NCBI GenBank assembly: GCA_050486405.1
Contig: JBJHDF010000033.1
Span: 1 to 32,348, forward strand
Source: JBJHDF01 sp050486405
GTDB taxonomy: Bacteria > Pseudomonadota > Gammaproteobacteria > Pseudomonadales > Cellvibrionaceae
Direction of reading: 5' to 3'
Length of the DNA: 32,348 nucleotides
The translations under genes and the position numbers were made by a program. Under the pieces are notes generated by a model. The model was not told the origin of the DNA and made no database searches. It saw only the letters and a program-made list of their open reading frames with translations. Shown in pieces: positions 16,657 through 25,705 of the stretch (within the stretch, counting starts at the first letter, position 1; every line of letters starts with the position of its first letter).

Positions 16657-16825
16657 TGATTGTTCCCCGGTTGTTTCCTGTGAGCATGGATTCGGAAGCC
16701 GGCCGCGTGGCCGCGCAACGGGGCGATTATAGAGGAAGGGGGAAGGATGTGAATGCGGCGTATTGTCGCAGTTCTCTGAGGACACACCGCTCAGGGGGTC
16801 CATTTTGATGCAGACGCCCGCACCA

Positions 16826-16842
16826 GGCATCGCAATGGTGCA
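16826..16842. promoter_or_regulatory. Possible NtrC enhancer site
   Basis: GGCAT-N7-GTGCA matches the TGCAC-N7-GTGCA NtrC consensus at 8 of 10 positions. Its centre is about 144 bases before the predicted start, within the usual enhancer distance for sigma-54 promoters. Confidence 0.45.
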
Positions 16843-16951
16843 CAAAACCTACCTCACCTGCTTCTCTGAAACCGAAGACAGCCACCCCCAATCAGCCAGG
16901 ACCCCCGCAAGCTCTGGCCTGCAGCCCTGCTCGCCATCCCGGACCGGAGGT

Positions 16952-16967
16952 TGGCACAGTTCATGCT
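16952..16967 (+). promoter_or_regulatory. Sigma-54 (-24/-12) promoter of the GntR-urt operon
   Basis: TGGCAC-AGTTCA-TGCT has GG at 16953-16954 and GC at 16965-16966 with correct spacing; predicted start about 16977. It is almost identical to the atzF promoter and probably drives the regulator plus urtABCDE. Confidence 0.85.
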
Positions 16968-16976
16968 GAATACAAA

Positions 16977-16988
16977 CTTGCATACAAG
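16977..16988. promoter_or_regulatory. Probable GntR/FCD operator (CTTGCATACAAG)
   Basis: This copy differs from the perfect palindrome at 9242-9253 by one base and stands at the same offset from the -12 element (11 bases). It implies self-regulation by the GntR protein encoded just downstream. Confidence 0.75.
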
Positions 16989-17009
16989 ATGATATTCCAG
17001 GACTGATTG

Positions 17010-17762
17010 ATGGAATTGGTGGGCAAGTTGTCAGCGACTGAACACGGGGCTTTGGCAGTGCAAAAGAAAGATCGCCAAAGTCTCACGGAGCGTATTTATC
17101 TGGCGCTGAAGAGCGAAATCTTTGATTTCGCGTTGCTGCCTGGCGATCGCTTCACCGAGAGCGAAGTGGCCGAACGCATGGCCGCCAGCCGCACCCCGGT
17201 GCGTGAAGCGTTGATGCGCCTGCAGCGGGAAGGCTATGTGGAAGTGTCTTTTCGCAGCGGCTGGCAGGTTCGCCCCTTTGACTTTGATCTGTTCGAACAG
17301 CTCTACGACGTACGCATAGTGCTGGAAATGGCGGCGGTCAAGCGGCTATGTGAAATGGAACCGGGCCCGGACCTGGAAACCCTGAAAAGTATCTGGCTGG
17401 TCGACGCGGACCAGCGTCTGGAAAACGGGCCTGAAGTCTGCGCCCTGGATGAACAGTTTCACCTGCACCTGGTAGGCGCTACCGGCAATGCCGAGATGGC
17501 GCGCATACACCGGGAAGTCACCGAGCGGCTGCGTATCATTCGCCGCATCGACTTTACCCAGCGCTCGCGCATCGAAGCGACCTACCAGGAGCACGGCAAG
17601 ATTTTGCGCACCATCATGAAGCGGCGAATTGACGAGTCCCAGATGTTGCTGAAAACCCACATCGAGGCGAGCAAGGCCGAGGTGCGCAAAATCACTCTGC
17701 ACATGTTGCACGAGGCCCGCCTAAACCAGGTGGCCGCGCGCGATGCAGGCAGAGTGCAATAG
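17010..17762 (+). CDS. GntR-family transcriptional regulator, FCD subfamily, of the urea island
   Basis: The 250-residue protein has an N-terminal winged helix (about 22-90; LTERIYLALKSEI, FTESEVAERMAASRTPVREALMRLQREGYVEV is the classic GntR recognition region) and an all-helical FCD ligand domain (about 95-225) with the DEQFHLHLVGATGN motif that usually supplies metal ligands. ATG 17010 is preceded by AGGA at seven bases; a TTG directly before it is less likely. Its gene follows a sigma-54 promoter and operator shared with atzF, and urtA starts 146 bases downstream. It probably senses urea, allophanate or a related metabolite and represses both units; ligand and direction of control are inferred. 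Confidence 0.9.
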   Translation: MELVGKLSATEHGALAVQKKDRQSLTERIYLALKSEIFDFALLPGDRFTESEVAERMAASRTPVREALMRLQREGYVEVSFRSGWQVRPFDFDLFEQLYDVRIVLEMAAVKRLCEMEPGPDLETLKSIWLVDADQRLENGPEVCALDEQFHLHLVGATGNAEMARIHREVTERLRIIRRIDFTQRSRIEATYQEHGKILRTIMKRRIDESQMLLKTHIEASKAEVRKITLHMLHEARLNQVAARDAGRVQ

Positions 17763-17908
17763 GTGAGTCGGCGTGTATCGCGGCCCGCCCAAAATACCCC
17801 GGAGGAACGAAGTGCCCAGGAGCGAGCAGGGAAGGACAGCAGGAATGCCATAACACAATCAGGGCTTTACATTCATATTCGCAAACTACCGATCACGGAG
17901 ATTGACCC

Positions 17909-19198
17909 ATGAAGATAGACACACTGATAAAACGCGCCGGGGTGGCTGTACTCGCCTGCGGCCTGAGCTTCGGCGCCTACGCCGAAACCATCAAGGTCGG
18001 CGTGCTGCACTCGCTGTCCGGCACCATGGCCATATCGGAAACCACCCTGAAAGACACGGTGGAAATGCTGGTGGCCGAGCAGAACAAACGAGGCGGCCTG
18101 CTGGGCAGACAACTGGAAGCGGTTGTTGTTGACCCGGCCTCCAACTGGCCACTGTTCGCCGAACGTACCCGCGAGCTTATCGAGCAACGCGGCGTGGACG
18201 TAATCTTCGGTTGCTGGACTTCCGTATCGCGCAAGGCAGTGCTGCCGGTCATCGAAGAGCTGAACGGACTGCTGTTCTATCCCGTTCAGTACGAAGGTGA
18301 AGAATCCTCACGCAACGTTTTCTACACCGGTGCCGCACCCAACCAGCAGGCTATCCCCGCCGTGGACTACCTGATGAACGAATTGGGTATTGAGCGCTGG
18401 GTTCTGGCTGGTACCGACTACGTGTACCCGCGGACCACCAACCGTATTCTGGAAGCCTACCTGAAGTCCAAGGGTGTAGCGGATGCCGACATCATGATCA
18501 ACTACACGCCTTTCGGTCACTCTGACTGGCAGAACATCGTTGCGGAAATCCGTCGCTTCGGTAGCGCCGGCAAGAAAACCGCTGTGGTTTCCACCATCAA
18601 CGGCGACGCCAACGTGCCATTCTATCGCGAACTGGGCAACCAGGGTGTTTCCGCCGAGGATATTCCGGTCATTGCCTTCTCTGTAGGTGAAGAAGAACTG
18701 TCCGGCATGGACACCGCACCGCTGGTGGGCCACCTGGCAGCCTGGAACTACTTTATGAGCGTGGAAACTCCCGAAAACGCCGCTTTCATCAAAAAGTGGC
18801 ACGAGTTTATCGGCGACAAAAACCGCGTAACCAATGACCCCATGGAAGCTCACTACATCGGCTTCAATATGTGGGTAGAAGCAGTGAAGCGCGCTGAAAG
18901 CACTGACTCCGACGCCGTGATCAAATCCATCGTCGGCGTGGAAGTACCCAACCTGACCGGTGGTACCGCGAAAATGCTGCCCAACCACCACATCACCAAG
19001 CCGGTGCTGATTGGTGAGATTCAGGAAGACGGCCAGTTCTTCGTGGTCTGGGAAACTGAGGACCTGATCGCTGGCGACGCCTGGTCTCCCTACCTGGAAG
19101 GCAGCAAGGACCTGATCGCCGATTGGACCGACCCGATCAACTGCGGCAACTACAACACCGTCACCAAAACCTGTCTGGGTTCCCAGGCCATGCATTGA
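17909..19198 (+). CDS. urtA: Urea ABC transporter, substrate-binding protein
   Basis: The 429-residue periplasmic protein binds urea and hands it to the UrtBC permease. It has a signal peptide (basic MKIDTLIKR, hydrophobic core, cleavage after AYA) and the type I periplasmic-binding fold of the branched-chain amino acid family, opening IKVGVLHSLSGTMAISE. The stretch FYPVQYEGEESSRNVFYTGAAPNQQ is highly typical of UrtA. ATG follows CGGAG by eight bases. It is the first transporter gene of a urtABCDE run and is followed by a hairpin that probably lets it be made in excess over the membrane subunits. Confidence 0.96.
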   Translation: MKIDTLIKRAGVAVLACGLSFGAYAETIKVGVLHSLSGTMAISETTLKDTVEMLVAEQNKRGGLLGRQLEAVVVDPASNWPLFAERTRELIEQRGVDVIFGCWTSVSRKAVLPVIEELNGLLFYPVQYEGEESSRNVFYTGAAPNQQAIPAVDYLMNELGIERWVLAGTDYVYPRTTNRILEAYLKSKGVADADIMINYTPFGHSDWQNIVAEIRRFGSAGKKTAVVSTINGDANVPFYRELGNQGVSAEDIPVIAFSVGEEELSGMDTAPLVGHLAAWNYFMSVETPENAAFIKKWHEFIGDKNRVTNDPMEAHYIGFNMWVEAVKRAESTDSDAVIKSIVGVEVPNLTGGTAKMLPNHHITKPVLIGEIQEDGQFFVVWETEDLIAGDAWSPYLEGSKDLIADWTDPINCGNYNTVTKTCLGSQAMH

Positions 19199-19213
19199 TT
19201 GCACCTGCCCCAA

Positions 19214-19242
19214 GCTCTCTCCCCTCTTTAAGGGGAGAGAGC
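19214..19242 (+). terminator. Intra-operon hairpin after urtA
   Basis: An 11-base perfect stem, GCTCTCTCCCC / GGGGAGAGAGC, closes a 7-base loop (TCTTTAA) in the 75-base gap before urtB. No T-run follows, so it is more likely an RNA-stabilising or partial-attenuation element than a full terminator. Confidence 0.7.
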
Positions 19243-19273
19243 ACGATCGACAACCGATTTCTGGAAGACCACT

Positions 19274-20938
19274 ATGAACACGCAATGGCAGAACTTCCGG
19301 CACAGGCTGACCCGAGGTGCCGGCCGGTGGCGTCTGGCCATCGTCATGGCGTTCGGCGCACTGCTCTGGACACCCGCCGCGCTGGCGGAAACCGGGGAAG
19401 CCCTGAGCGACGACGACCGCTTCCGCGTACTGGTGCAGACACTCGCCTCCGGCAACCTGCGCGACATGAGTGACGCGGTTGATGAACTGCTGCTACTGGC
19501 GCACCCGGACACCAACGACATTCTTCTCGCCCTGCAGGAAGGCAACCTGATGGGCGATAGGCAGACCCCGCCCACCGTCGCCCTTCAGGACGGGGAACTG
19601 CGTCTTGATGCCTTTACCGGCGAACCCTTGGCGGAAGAACTCGCCGCCGAACTGCGCACCGTACGCATCAACAACCGCCTGCGCGGCCAACTGCGCTCGG
19701 CCCGCGCCAAACTCAATCTCAACGCCGACAACCCGCAACTGCGCTATCAGGGCGTGCGTCGCATCATTCGCGATGGCGTGGAGCCGGATCTTGTGCCACT
19801 GCTGCTTGAGCGCCAGGCGATCGAAGACAGCAATCTGGTGAACAACGCCCTGACCACGGCACTGGCGCTGAACGACCTGCGCCACGACGATGCCGCGGTG
19901 CGACTGGCGGCGGTGGAACAACTGCGCGGCTCCCTGGAAAGCGAAGCGCGCAACGCCCTGCGCCGCATTCAGGAAAACGATCCGGCGCCGGACGTGGCGG
20001 CAGCGGCCGAAGATGCTCTGGAGGGCATTGCCGGGCGCATCAAATTCTATCGTTTTGTGGAGACCGTATTCTTCGGCCTCAGTCTCGGCTCCATACTGTT
20101 GCTGGCCGCCGTGGGACTGGCCATCACCTTCGGCGTTATGGGCGTGATCAATATGGCCCATGGCGAACTGATCATGATTGGCGCCTACACCACCTGGATG
20201 GTGCAGCAGCTTTTCCCCGGCATGATTGAATGGAGTCTGTTGATCGCCATTCCCGCCGCCTTTATCGTCACCGGGCTGGTGGGCATCGCCATCGAGCGCG
20301 GCGTCATCCGCTTTCTCTACGGACGGCCGCTGGAAACCCTGCTGGCCACCTTCGGTATCAGCCTGATTCTGCAACAGGCGGTACGCAGTCTGTTCTCACC
20401 CCTGAACCGCTCCGTGAGTTCACCGGAGTGGATCAGCGGCGCCCTGACCATCAACCCGGTGCTGTCCATCACCTACACCCGGTTGTACATACTGATCTTC
20501 GGCCTGATGGTGTTCTTTGCCCTGATCATGGTGATGAAGTACACCTCGCTCGGCCTGAAAGTTCGCGCCGTATCGCAGAACCGCGCCATGGCCCGGGCCG
20601 TGGGCGTGCGCTCGGGCTGGGTGGACGCGCTGACCTTCGGCCTCGGTTCCGGCATTGCCGGCGTGGCCGGCGTGGCGCTGTCGCAGATCACCAACGTCGG
20701 CCCCAACCTCGGCCAGGCCTACATCATCGACTCCTTTATGGTGGTGGTCTTCGGCGGTGTGGGCAACCTCTGGGGCACGCTGGTCAGTGCCATGAGTCTG
20801 GGTCTGATCAACAACTTCCTGGAGCCCTACGCCGGCGCCATGCTGGCCAAGGTGCTGGTACTGGTGATGCTGATCCTGTTCATCCAAAAACGGCCCAAGG
20901 GACTCTTCCCGCAACGGGGCCGGGCTGCCGCTGACTGA
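19274..20938 (+). CDS. urtB: Urea ABC transporter, permease UrtB
   Basis: The 554-residue inner-membrane subunit has a signal-like N terminus (ending ALAE) and a periplasmic helical region up to about residue 255, then a LivH-type permease of about eight helices beginning FYRFVETVFFGLSLGS. The motif MGVINMAHGELIMIGAY is conserved in this permease family. The extra N-terminal domain is the normal long form of UrtB. ATG 19274 has only a weak GGAAG site, which fits the lower expression expected after the hairpin. Its stop is 13 bases before urtC. Confidence 0.95.
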   Translation: MNTQWQNFRHRLTRGAGRWRLAIVMAFGALLWTPAALAETGEALSDDDRFRVLVQTLASGNLRDMSDAVDELLLLAHPDTNDILLALQEGNLMGDRQTPPTVALQDGELRLDAFTGEPLAEELAAELRTVRINNRLRGQLRSARAKLNLNADNPQLRYQGVRRIIRDGVEPDLVPLLLERQAIEDSNLVNNALTTALALNDLRHDDAAVRLAAVEQLRGSLESEARNALRRIQENDPAPDVAAAAEDALEGIAGRIKFYRFVETVFFGLSLGSILLLAAVGLAITFGVMGVINMAHGELIMIGAYTTWMVQQLFPGMIEWSLLIAIPAAFIVTGLVGIAIERGVIRFLYGRPLETLLATFGISLILQQAVRSLFSPLNRSVSSPEWISGALTINPVLSITYTRLYILIFGLMVFFALIMVMKYTSLGLKVRAVSQNRAMARAVGVRSGWVDALTFGLGSGIAGVAGVALSQITNVGPNLGQAYIIDSFMVVVFGGVGNLWGTLVSAMSLGLINNFLEPYAGAMLAKVLVLVMLILFIQKRPKGLFPQRGRAAAD

Positions 20939-20951
20939 CGAAGGAATTGCC

Positions 20952-22117
20952 ATGTTATTTCGACGCTTGTTACTGAACGACCGCGGCGGCATGGTGGTGC
21001 TGGGTATTGTAGTGATCGGCACACTGCTGGTGTCGGTACTGAACCTGGCCGTACCACCGGATTCGCCCTTCTATGTTTCCAACTACATGGTGGCACTGCT
21101 GGGCAAGTTTCTGTGCTTTGCCCTGCTGGCCCTGGCCATCGATCTGATCTGGGGTTACGCCGGCATACTGTCCCTGGGCCACGGCGCCTTCTTTGCCCTG
21201 GGCGGCTACGCCATGGGCATGTACCTGATGCGCCAGATCGGCGACCGGGGCGTTTACGGCCACCCGGAACTGATGGACTTTATGGTGATCCTGAACTGGG
21301 AAGAACTGCCCTGGTTCTGGCAGGGCTTCGACATGTTCTGGTTCGCCATGCTGATGGCGCTGCTGGTGCCGGGCCTGCTGGCACTGGTATTCGGCTGGCT
21401 GGCCTTCCGCTCCCGGGTGACCGGCGTCTACTTCGCCATCATCACCCAGGCGCTGACCTATGCCCTGATGCTGGCCTTCTTTCGCAACGAAATGGGTTTT
21501 GGCGGCAACAACGGCCTGAATGACTTCAAGGAAATTCTCGGCTTCACCATTGCCGCCAGGGGCACGCGGGTCGGATTGTTTGTGGCCTCCGCCGTCGCCC
21601 TCATTCTCGGTTATCTCGCCTGCCGCTATATCGTTACCTCGCGCATGGGCCGGGTGCTGGTGTCCATCCGCGACGCCGAGAGCCGCACCCGTTTCTGTGG
21701 TTACCGGGTGGAGTACTACAAGCTCTGGCTGTTCGTGTTTTCCGCCATGCTGGCGTCCATCGCCGGCGCGCTCTATGTACCCCAGGTGGGCATCATCAAC
21801 CCCGGCGAGTTCTCACCGCTCAACTCCATCGAGATGGTCATCTGGGTATCCATGGGTGGGCGCGGCACCCTGTTCGGCGCCATCGTCGGCGCCTTTTCCG
21901 TGAACTACGCGAAAACCTTCTTTACCTCCTGGTCACCGGAAACCTGGCTGTTTGTACTCGGTGGCCTGTTTGTGCTGGTCACGCTGATTCTGCCCAAGGG
22001 GCTGGTGGGGCTGTTTCACGTTTTCCGCCGCCGCATCAAGGACGACGAACCAGGCGAAGGCGAAACGGTGGAAAGCCCGGACGCCGACAAGCAGAAACTG
22101 ACGGAAGGAGATGCACC

Positions 22118-22121
<4 letters not shown>
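20952..22121 (+). CDS. urtC: Urea ABC transporter, permease UrtC
   Basis: This 389-residue LivM-type permease has about ten hydrophobic helices. IDLIWGYAGILSLGHGAFFALGGYAMGMYL is the conserved early motif, and VSIRDAESRTRFCGYRVEYYKLWLF is the loop that contacts the ATPases. It pairs with UrtB to form the urea channel. ATG follows AAGGAA. A charged cytoplasmic tail ends the protein. The stop overlaps the urtD start by four bases, showing translational coupling. Confidence 0.95.
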
Positions 22122-22945
<824 letters not shown>

Positions 22946-22970
22946 CTCCCCTCAGACATTGGAGAACGCT

Positions 22971-23666
22971 GTGCTGAGCATAGAAGGCATCAATCAATAC
23001 TACGGCCAAAGCCACATCCTCTGGGACCTGAGCCTGGAGTTGAAAAGTGGCCGCTGCGGCTGTCTGCTGGGGCGCAACGGTGTGGGCAAGACCACGCTGC
23101 TCAAGTGCATCACCGGGCTGCTGCCGGTGCGCGACGGGCGCATTGTGTTTGACGGCCAGGACATCACCCGCCTGTCCACCGAGAATCGCGCCCGCGCCGG
23201 CATCGGCTACGTGCCCCAGGGGCGGGAAATTTTCCCGCTGCTGACAGTGGAGGAAAACCTGAAAATTTCTCTCGGCGCACGCAAGGACAAGGCAAAACAG
23301 ATTCCGTCGCTAATCTACGAACTCTTCCCGGTGCTCAAGGAAATGAAAGGCCGTCGCGGCGGCGATCTGTCTGGCGGCCAGCAACAACAGCTGGCCATCG
23401 GCCGCGCCCTGGTGCTGGACCCCAAGCTGCTGATCCTGGACGAACCCACCGAGGGCATCCAGCCCAATATCGTCCAGAACATCGGCGAGGTGATCCGCAA
23501 GCTGAACGCCGAGTTGGGGCTGACGGTACTGCTGGTGGAACAGAAGCTGCCCTTCGCGCGCAAAACCGCCGATGACTTTTTTATCATGGAGCGCGGCCGC
23601 GCCGTGGCGGAAGGCCCTATGGGAGACCTCAACGACGATCTGGTGCAGCGCTATCTGACCGTGTAA
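22971..23666 (+). CDS. urtE: Urea ABC transporter, ATPase UrtE
   Basis: This 231-residue LivF-type ATPase is the partner of UrtD. Walker A is GRNGVGKTT, the signature LSGGQQQQLAIGRAL, Walker B LLILDEPTEGI and the H-loop LLVEQKLPF. The GTG at 22971, seven bases after GGAG, is the start; the frame stays open far upstream but only inside urtD. It is the last gene of the urt operon and ends 15 bases from the convergent YecA/TPR gene. No urease genes follow, consistent with the carboxylase route. Confidence 0.95.
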   Translation: MLSIEGINQYYGQSHILWDLSLELKSGRCGCLLGRNGVGKTTLLKCITGLLPVRDGRIVFDGQDITRLSTENRARAGIGYVPQGREIFPLLTVEENLKISLGARKDKAKQIPSLIYELFPVLKEMKGRRGGDLSGGQQQQLAIGRALVLDPKLLILDEPTEGIQPNIVQNIGEVIRKLNAELGLTVLLVEQKLPFARKTADDFFIMERGRAVAEGPMGDLNDDLVQRYLTV

Positions 23667-23681
23667 GCCCCGAGGATTCAG

Positions 23682-25124
23682 CTACTTCTTCAGCAGCCAG
23701 CCAACCGAACCCGCAGCCTGACGCCAGGCTTTCTGATGCACGCTGACGAACAGCACCGCCTCATCCTTGTCGCCAAAACCATGGTAATCCGGCATCCGCT
23801 GCGGCATCTTGCTGTGACCTGCCAGCAGCTTGGGCACATGCTTGTTGTAGGCAACGGCCTCCTTCCTGTGTTGGCGCGCGGTGGGCGAATCGCCTTCGCG
23901 GATATAACTCAGCAATGCCCGGGAGTAGAGTATAAAAGCTGACTGTTCCGGGCATTGATCCAGCAAGTCTGCCACCCGATCCAGCCGCTGTGCCTCGAAG
24001 TACCGGGCGATGATCACATTACGAATACCCTGGTTGTCGTTGGGATTCAATTCCAGACAGCGCTCATAGTGGGCAATGGCCCTTTCCATCTGCCCGCTTT
24101 CGTAACAGGCGTCGGCCATAGAGGCAAGACTGCGCATATAGGGGCGCGTTTCAAGCACTCCCCAGAAATGTCCCGCGTGGTCCGTAAAAAATTCAGGCCC
24201 CCATTCTGCCTCCGTGGCGGCTATCGCCTCTTCAAGCATTGCCACCTTCCGGGTCGGATTCAGCTCCGTACCCGCCAGCAAATTCAACGCATCCAGAGAG
24301 TCTGGCCGCAGCTCCAGCGCCCGCCGCGCGGCCTCGGCGGCCAGCTCCCGGTCGTCGGTTTCGTAACCCATTTCCAGAAGATCCTCGAACTCTTCCTGTT
24401 CCTCGTCGATCTGCTGCGGAAAATCATCAAAATCGGCCGATACAAAACCCTGTCCGTCCATGTTCGCAAACGCCTTACCGTCCTCAAGCAAGCAGTGGTA
24501 AAGCTCGACGGCCATAAACGCATAGCTGTTCATGATGCCGTTGAAATTCTTGCGTGTCTCCCGCGCCAGCTGCTCCAGTGACTCCACTTCCTCCAGCAGT
24601 TCCCGCATCGGTTCGGAGTCCGGGGAAATGCCAAATAATGTCAAGGGCAGCCAGAACGCCGGCATGGGCATTTCTTCGTCGTCGTCAACTGACAGCAGCT
24701 TCTGGTCTTCCAGTTCCTGCCATACACTCTGGAACAGGGACAGCGAGTACGAAAATCCGCTGCACCAGTCATGCAGGCCGCTGCCGGGAACAAAGGCCTC
24801 GCGCACATCGGCCGGCAGTTCACAGCCCTTCGGCAGTTTGCAGTTCGCTGCTTGCACTTCATCGTTGATCTGATTGTACAGCTGCATAATGCTCTGCAAG
24901 TACTGGATATCCTCAGGGGAGCCCTCGGCCGCCAGCTCACCGACGAAAATTCCCGGCAACCAGGCCGAGGGAGACAGCATCCGGGGTGTGGTGCAGACGC
25001 CGAACAGATAGCCCCAGAGGGACATCAGGTTCAGGGTTCCCTGCGGATGCCTGGGATCCTTGAGAAAGTTGTCGAGTTCGCGCGCCTGACTGGCGCTCAG
25101 GGGCCGGGTATCAATAGTTGGCAT
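23682..25124 (-). CDS. YecA/UPF0149-like N-terminal domain fused to a TPR (ST7-like) region
   Basis: From ATG 25124 the product has 480 residues; a GTG at 25172 could add 16. The first ~200 residues resemble UPF0149/YgfB proteins (SASQARELDNFL, LNLMSLWGYLFGV, SPSAWLPGIF). An acidic, glutamate-rich segment follows. Residues about 250-440 are helical repeats with TPR features (AEAARRALELRPDSLDALNLLAG; AIAHYERCLELNPNDNQGIRN). It looks like a soluble scaffold protein. Function is unknown, and neither start has a strong ribosome site. It sits convergent to urtE and is not obviously part of the urea system. Confidence 0.75.
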   Translation of the reverse strand: MPTIDTRPLSASQARELDNFLKDPRHPQGTLNLMSLWGYLFGVCTTPRMLSPSAWLPGIFVGELAAEGSPEDIQYLQSIMQLYNQINDEVQAANCKLPKGCELPADVREAFVPGSGLHDWCSGFSYSLSLFQSVWQELEDQKLLSVDDDEEMPMPAFWLPLTLFGISPDSEPMRELLEEVESLEQLARETRKNFNGIMNSYAFMAVELYHCLLEDGKAFANMDGQGFVSADFDDFPQQIDEEQEEFEDLLEMGYETDDRELAAEAARRALELRPDSLDALNLLAGTELNPTRKVAMLEEAIAATEAEWGPEFFTDHAGHFWGVLETRPYMRSLASMADACYESGQMERAIAHYERCLELNPNDNQGIRNVIIARYFEAQRLDRVADLLDQCPEQSAFILYSRALLSYIREGDSPTARQHRKEAVAYNKHVPKLLAGHSKMPQRMPDYHGFGDKDEAVLFVSVHQKAWRQAAGSVGWLLKK

Positions 25125-25705
25125 GGGCAAAAACCGAATAGCTGTGGATTCTGGCGGCCCGTGTGCACTCACGACGGGATACCATTGCCCTCATTCTACA
25201 CCCAGCAGAGGCACAGCCAAGCTGCTCAAGGCCATATAACCGCGTCGCTCAGTTGATTGCTCAGGGATGGTATAGGCCAGGCAATCAATATTGGTTATAT
25301 GCACCAGCATTTTATATGTCAAATTATTATCACATCTAATAACTATCTTATAGTCTTCTTGAATCTAAGTATGATACGGTTAGCCCGAGGCTGGTGGCAT
25401 TCGGATAGCCGGCAGCTCAAAACAGTATTGTTCTCTGACGTTCCCCGCATGACGCGTCCAGAAGCATCTGGCAGCGCCGGGCGCTGATTATGAACTGGTT
25501 TCTGGCCAGAAAGACCATCTCCAATGGCATTGTGGAGAACTTGTACAACAACTATAAGAGTGGCCGCGCGAAAGTCCTACGGTATTCGAATCTACAGGTG
25601 CCAGAAAATGCGCCCTGGCACTCTTTTGGTCGAAATTTTGCGGCCGGAAAGCCCGAAAATTTCACTGATGAAGTAGCTACAATAACTTGAATAGGAGAAT
25701 CTCAA
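25125..25705. promoter_or_regulatory. Long AT-richer control region upstream of the TonB receptor
   Basis: About 580 bases without a supported gene, clearly more AT-rich at 25290-25380 than the neighbours. It holds TTGATTGC/GCAATCAA (25253-25260 and 25281-25288), the palindrome CAGCGCC-G-GGCGCTG (25472-25486), and GAAATTTT/AAAATTTC (25632-25639 and 25656-25663). AGGAG before ATG 25706 is the receptor's ribosome site. No riboswitch family was recognised. Confidence 0.5.

Larger units (their letters stand above)
16657..17009. promoter_or_regulatory. Control region between the Met/His-rich OMP and the GntR gene
   Basis: This 353-base non-coding stretch lies between outward-reading genes. It contains an NtrC-like site (16826-16842), a sigma-54 promoter (16952-16967) and a GntR-type operator (16977-16988), listed separately. 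The OMP side holds its GGGGA ribosome site; its promoter was not identified. Confidence 0.7.

Noticed and set aside
16657..16845. N-terminal extension of the Met/His-rich outer-membrane protein
   Set aside because: The chosen ATG at 16656 has GGGGA upstream and opens directly into a signal peptide; the extension would bury it.
25490..25690. 66-codon frame upstream of the TonB receptor
   Set aside because: There is no ribosome site, no recognisable domain, and it overlaps operator-like repeats; it is more likely leader or control sequence.
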